DNA from: Flaccisagitta enflata
Lineage: Eukaryota; Chaetognatha; Sagittoidea; Aphragmophora
Reading direction: 5' to 3'
DNA: 64,000 nucleotides
NCBI GenBank assembly: GCA_965153355.1
Contig: OZ231127.1
Location: forward strand, 29,326,001 to 29,390,000
Part shown: positions 62,845-64,000 of the stretch, piece after piece
Layout: each line of letters starts with the position of its first letter
Numbering within the stretch: the first letter of the stretch is position 1
Program-made: the position numbers and the translations under genes
The notes under the pieces: generated by a model
What the model was told of the DNA's origin: nothing
Seen by the model: the letters and a program-made list of their open reading frames with translations, nothing else
Database searches by the model: none

Positions 62845-62985
62845 AATGAATGATTGAATGAATGAATGAATGAATGAATGAATGAATGAATGAATGAATG
62901 AATGAATGAATGAATGAATGAATGAAGAAACGAATGAATAAATGAATCAATGAATCAATGAATCAATGAATCAATGAATGAATAA
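62845..62985. repeat. (GAAT)n microsatellite
   Basis: GAAT units with AATC variants at the right edge, in the 465-bp intron between exons 9 and 10; diverged GAAT words occur from about 62660. Confidence 0.95.
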
Positions 62986-63099
62986 TTAAATTTATGGATG
63001 TACTTAAATTTACATGACAATGATTATTTATCCCCGCCCCTTCCATCCCTCTGTCAATCTATTTCGCCCCCCCCCCCCCAAAAAAAAAAACAACAACAG

Positions 63100-63370
63100 A
63101 TCGTTGCCAAGTATGAGAGTGATTTCCGCGAATATAAATGCAACGCGACGAACAAGCACGGACGAGCGACGCAGCCGCTGTTGCTGCGGCGTGCTCGTGA
63201 GCCCGGCGCGCCGACTGCGCAAAACTACGTTTTCCATCCGACGTGGATTCAAGTGGAGTTGATCAAGCCGGCCTCGACGGACGTCCCCATCACGGGATTC
63301 GTCGGCCAATACAAAGAGTTTGGGGCCAGTTGGGAATCCGGAATGGGGCACGAAGAATCGTGGCCACTAG
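63100..63370 (+). CDS. Fas2: Fas2-like exon 10: end of Ig5 and start of FN3-1
   Basis: Encodes IVAKYESDFREYKCNATNKH (strands F-G of Ig5, with YKC and an NAT sequon), the linker LLRRAREPGAPTAQ, then the first FN3 strands: VFHPTWIQVELIKPASTDVP and ITGFVGQYKEFGASWE. The Ig-to-FN3 junction inside one exon agrees with Fas2. Acceptor ACAACAACAG in phase 0; donor CACTAG|GTTAGT in phase 1. The acceptor is preceded by A and C homopolymers with no normal pyrimidine tract except the C run at 63068-63079. Confidence 0.92.
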
Positions 63371-63463
63371 GTTAGTGCTGCCGGTCCATCACACTTTCTC
63401 CAAAGTTTTGTTGAACAGAAATTTTCATTGTCATCCCTGACTTTTGTCATTGACGCCATCATT

Positions 63464-63558
63464 CATTTATTTATTTATTCATTTATTTATTTATCTATTT
63501 ATTTATTTATTTATTCATTTATTTATTTATTTATTTATTTATCTATTTATTTATTCAT

Positions 63559-63610
<52 letters not shown>

Positions 63611-63800
63611 TTATTTATTTATTCATTTATATATTTATTTATTTATTTATCTATTTATTTATTCATCTAATTATTTGTTTATCTATTTATTTATTTATCT
63701 GTTTATCTATTTATCTTTTTTATTTATTCATACATTCATTCATTCACTCATTCATTCATTTATTCATTCATTCATTCATTCATTCATTCATCATTCTACT
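63464..63800. repeat. (TTTA)n then (ATTC)n
   Basis: TTTA array with CTTA/TTCA variants (63464-63715), then ATTC units (63727-63790), in the intron between exons 10 and 11. Confidence 0.97.
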
Positions 63801-63856
63801 TATCTATGTATTCCTTCATTAAACATTACTTGGAAATGAAATTTTCTTTCTCTACG

Positions 63857-63859
<3 letters not shown>

Positions 63860-63908
<49 letters not shown>

Positions 63909-63912
63909 TTTC
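63860..63912. repeat. (CT)n and T run near the exon 11 acceptor
   Basis: CT dinucleotides (63860-63900) followed by 11 T, ending 17 bp before the exon 11 acceptor and acting as its pyrimidine tract. Confidence 0.93.
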
Positions 63913-63929
63913 CTGTTTCTTCACTAAAG

Positions 63930-64000
63930 GTGGCAGCAAATTCGACAATAAATACATCTTTGAAAATTTGGAGCCTCGTCGTCGGTACACTTTCCGGTTC
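63930..64000 (+). CDS. Fas2: Fas2-like exon 11 (partial): FN3-1 continued
   Basis: Encodes GGSKFDNKYIFENLEPRRRY then TFRF, the F-strand region of the first FN3 domain (the LxPxxxYxxR signature of FN3). Acceptor TCACTAAAG in phase 1. The exon runs off the window; the frame is open to the last base. Confidence 0.9.
   Translation, partial: MAANSTINTSLKIWSLVVGTLSG

Overview
This window is animal nuclear DNA from an invertebrate, most likely a protostome. Its one host gene is a multi-exon immunoglobulin-superfamily gene with GT-AG introns. The rest is dense in microsatellites, small inverted-repeat transposons and one non-LTR retrotransposon. I see no bacterial-style operons, rRNA, tRNA or CRISPR. 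I cannot name the species. Nearly all long open frames here are translated microsatellites ([26 protein letters not shown]) and are not genes.

Layout. 1-2280: a hairpin/(GTCC)n repeat and simple repeats. 2281-5532: a 5'-truncated LINE with an intact reverse-transcriptase core, broken by an inverted-repeat insertion (3464-4280) and ending in an (ACTT)n tail. 5533-36822: no host exon recognised, but a nested set of transposons: a TA-flanked palindromic element (7491-9246) with a hAT-like element inside it (7540-8545); TA-flanked elements at 12350-12943, 13076-13632 and 22623-23032; and a 1.5-kb element with an exact 8-bp target duplication at 31085-32568. Between them lie CT, GA, TTTC, GGAA, GAA, CAGA and other arrays.

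36823-64000: the gene, on the plus strand and running off the right edge. Its exons join in one open frame into five Ig domains and the start of the first fibronectin type III domain. The order and motifs match insect Fasciclin 2 and vertebrate NCAM, homophilic neural adhesion molecules. Signal-peptide exons (to the left) and the rest of FN3, membrane and cytoplasmic exons (to the right) are not seen.

Most notable points. (1) The Fas2-like gene carries two pairs of duplicated half-Ig exons: two versions of the first half of Ig1 (36823-37000 and 38073-38244) and two versions of the second half of Ig2 (57765-57902 and 58136-58279). This is a Dscam-like layout that would give four ectodomains; the phases force exclusivity in the first pair but not the second. 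(2) A dispersed family of about 200-bp elements starts with a perfect hairpin, continues with a (GTCC)n tract and ends with a third copy of the hairpin arm. The arm sequences co-vary between copies (GTGC type and GGAC type). (3) Several Fas2 exons are bracketed by complementary microsatellites (CT/GA, GTT/CAA), and some microsatellites abut splice sites, one serving as the polypyrimidine tract.

All coordinates and matches were read by eye; no alignment or database search was run.
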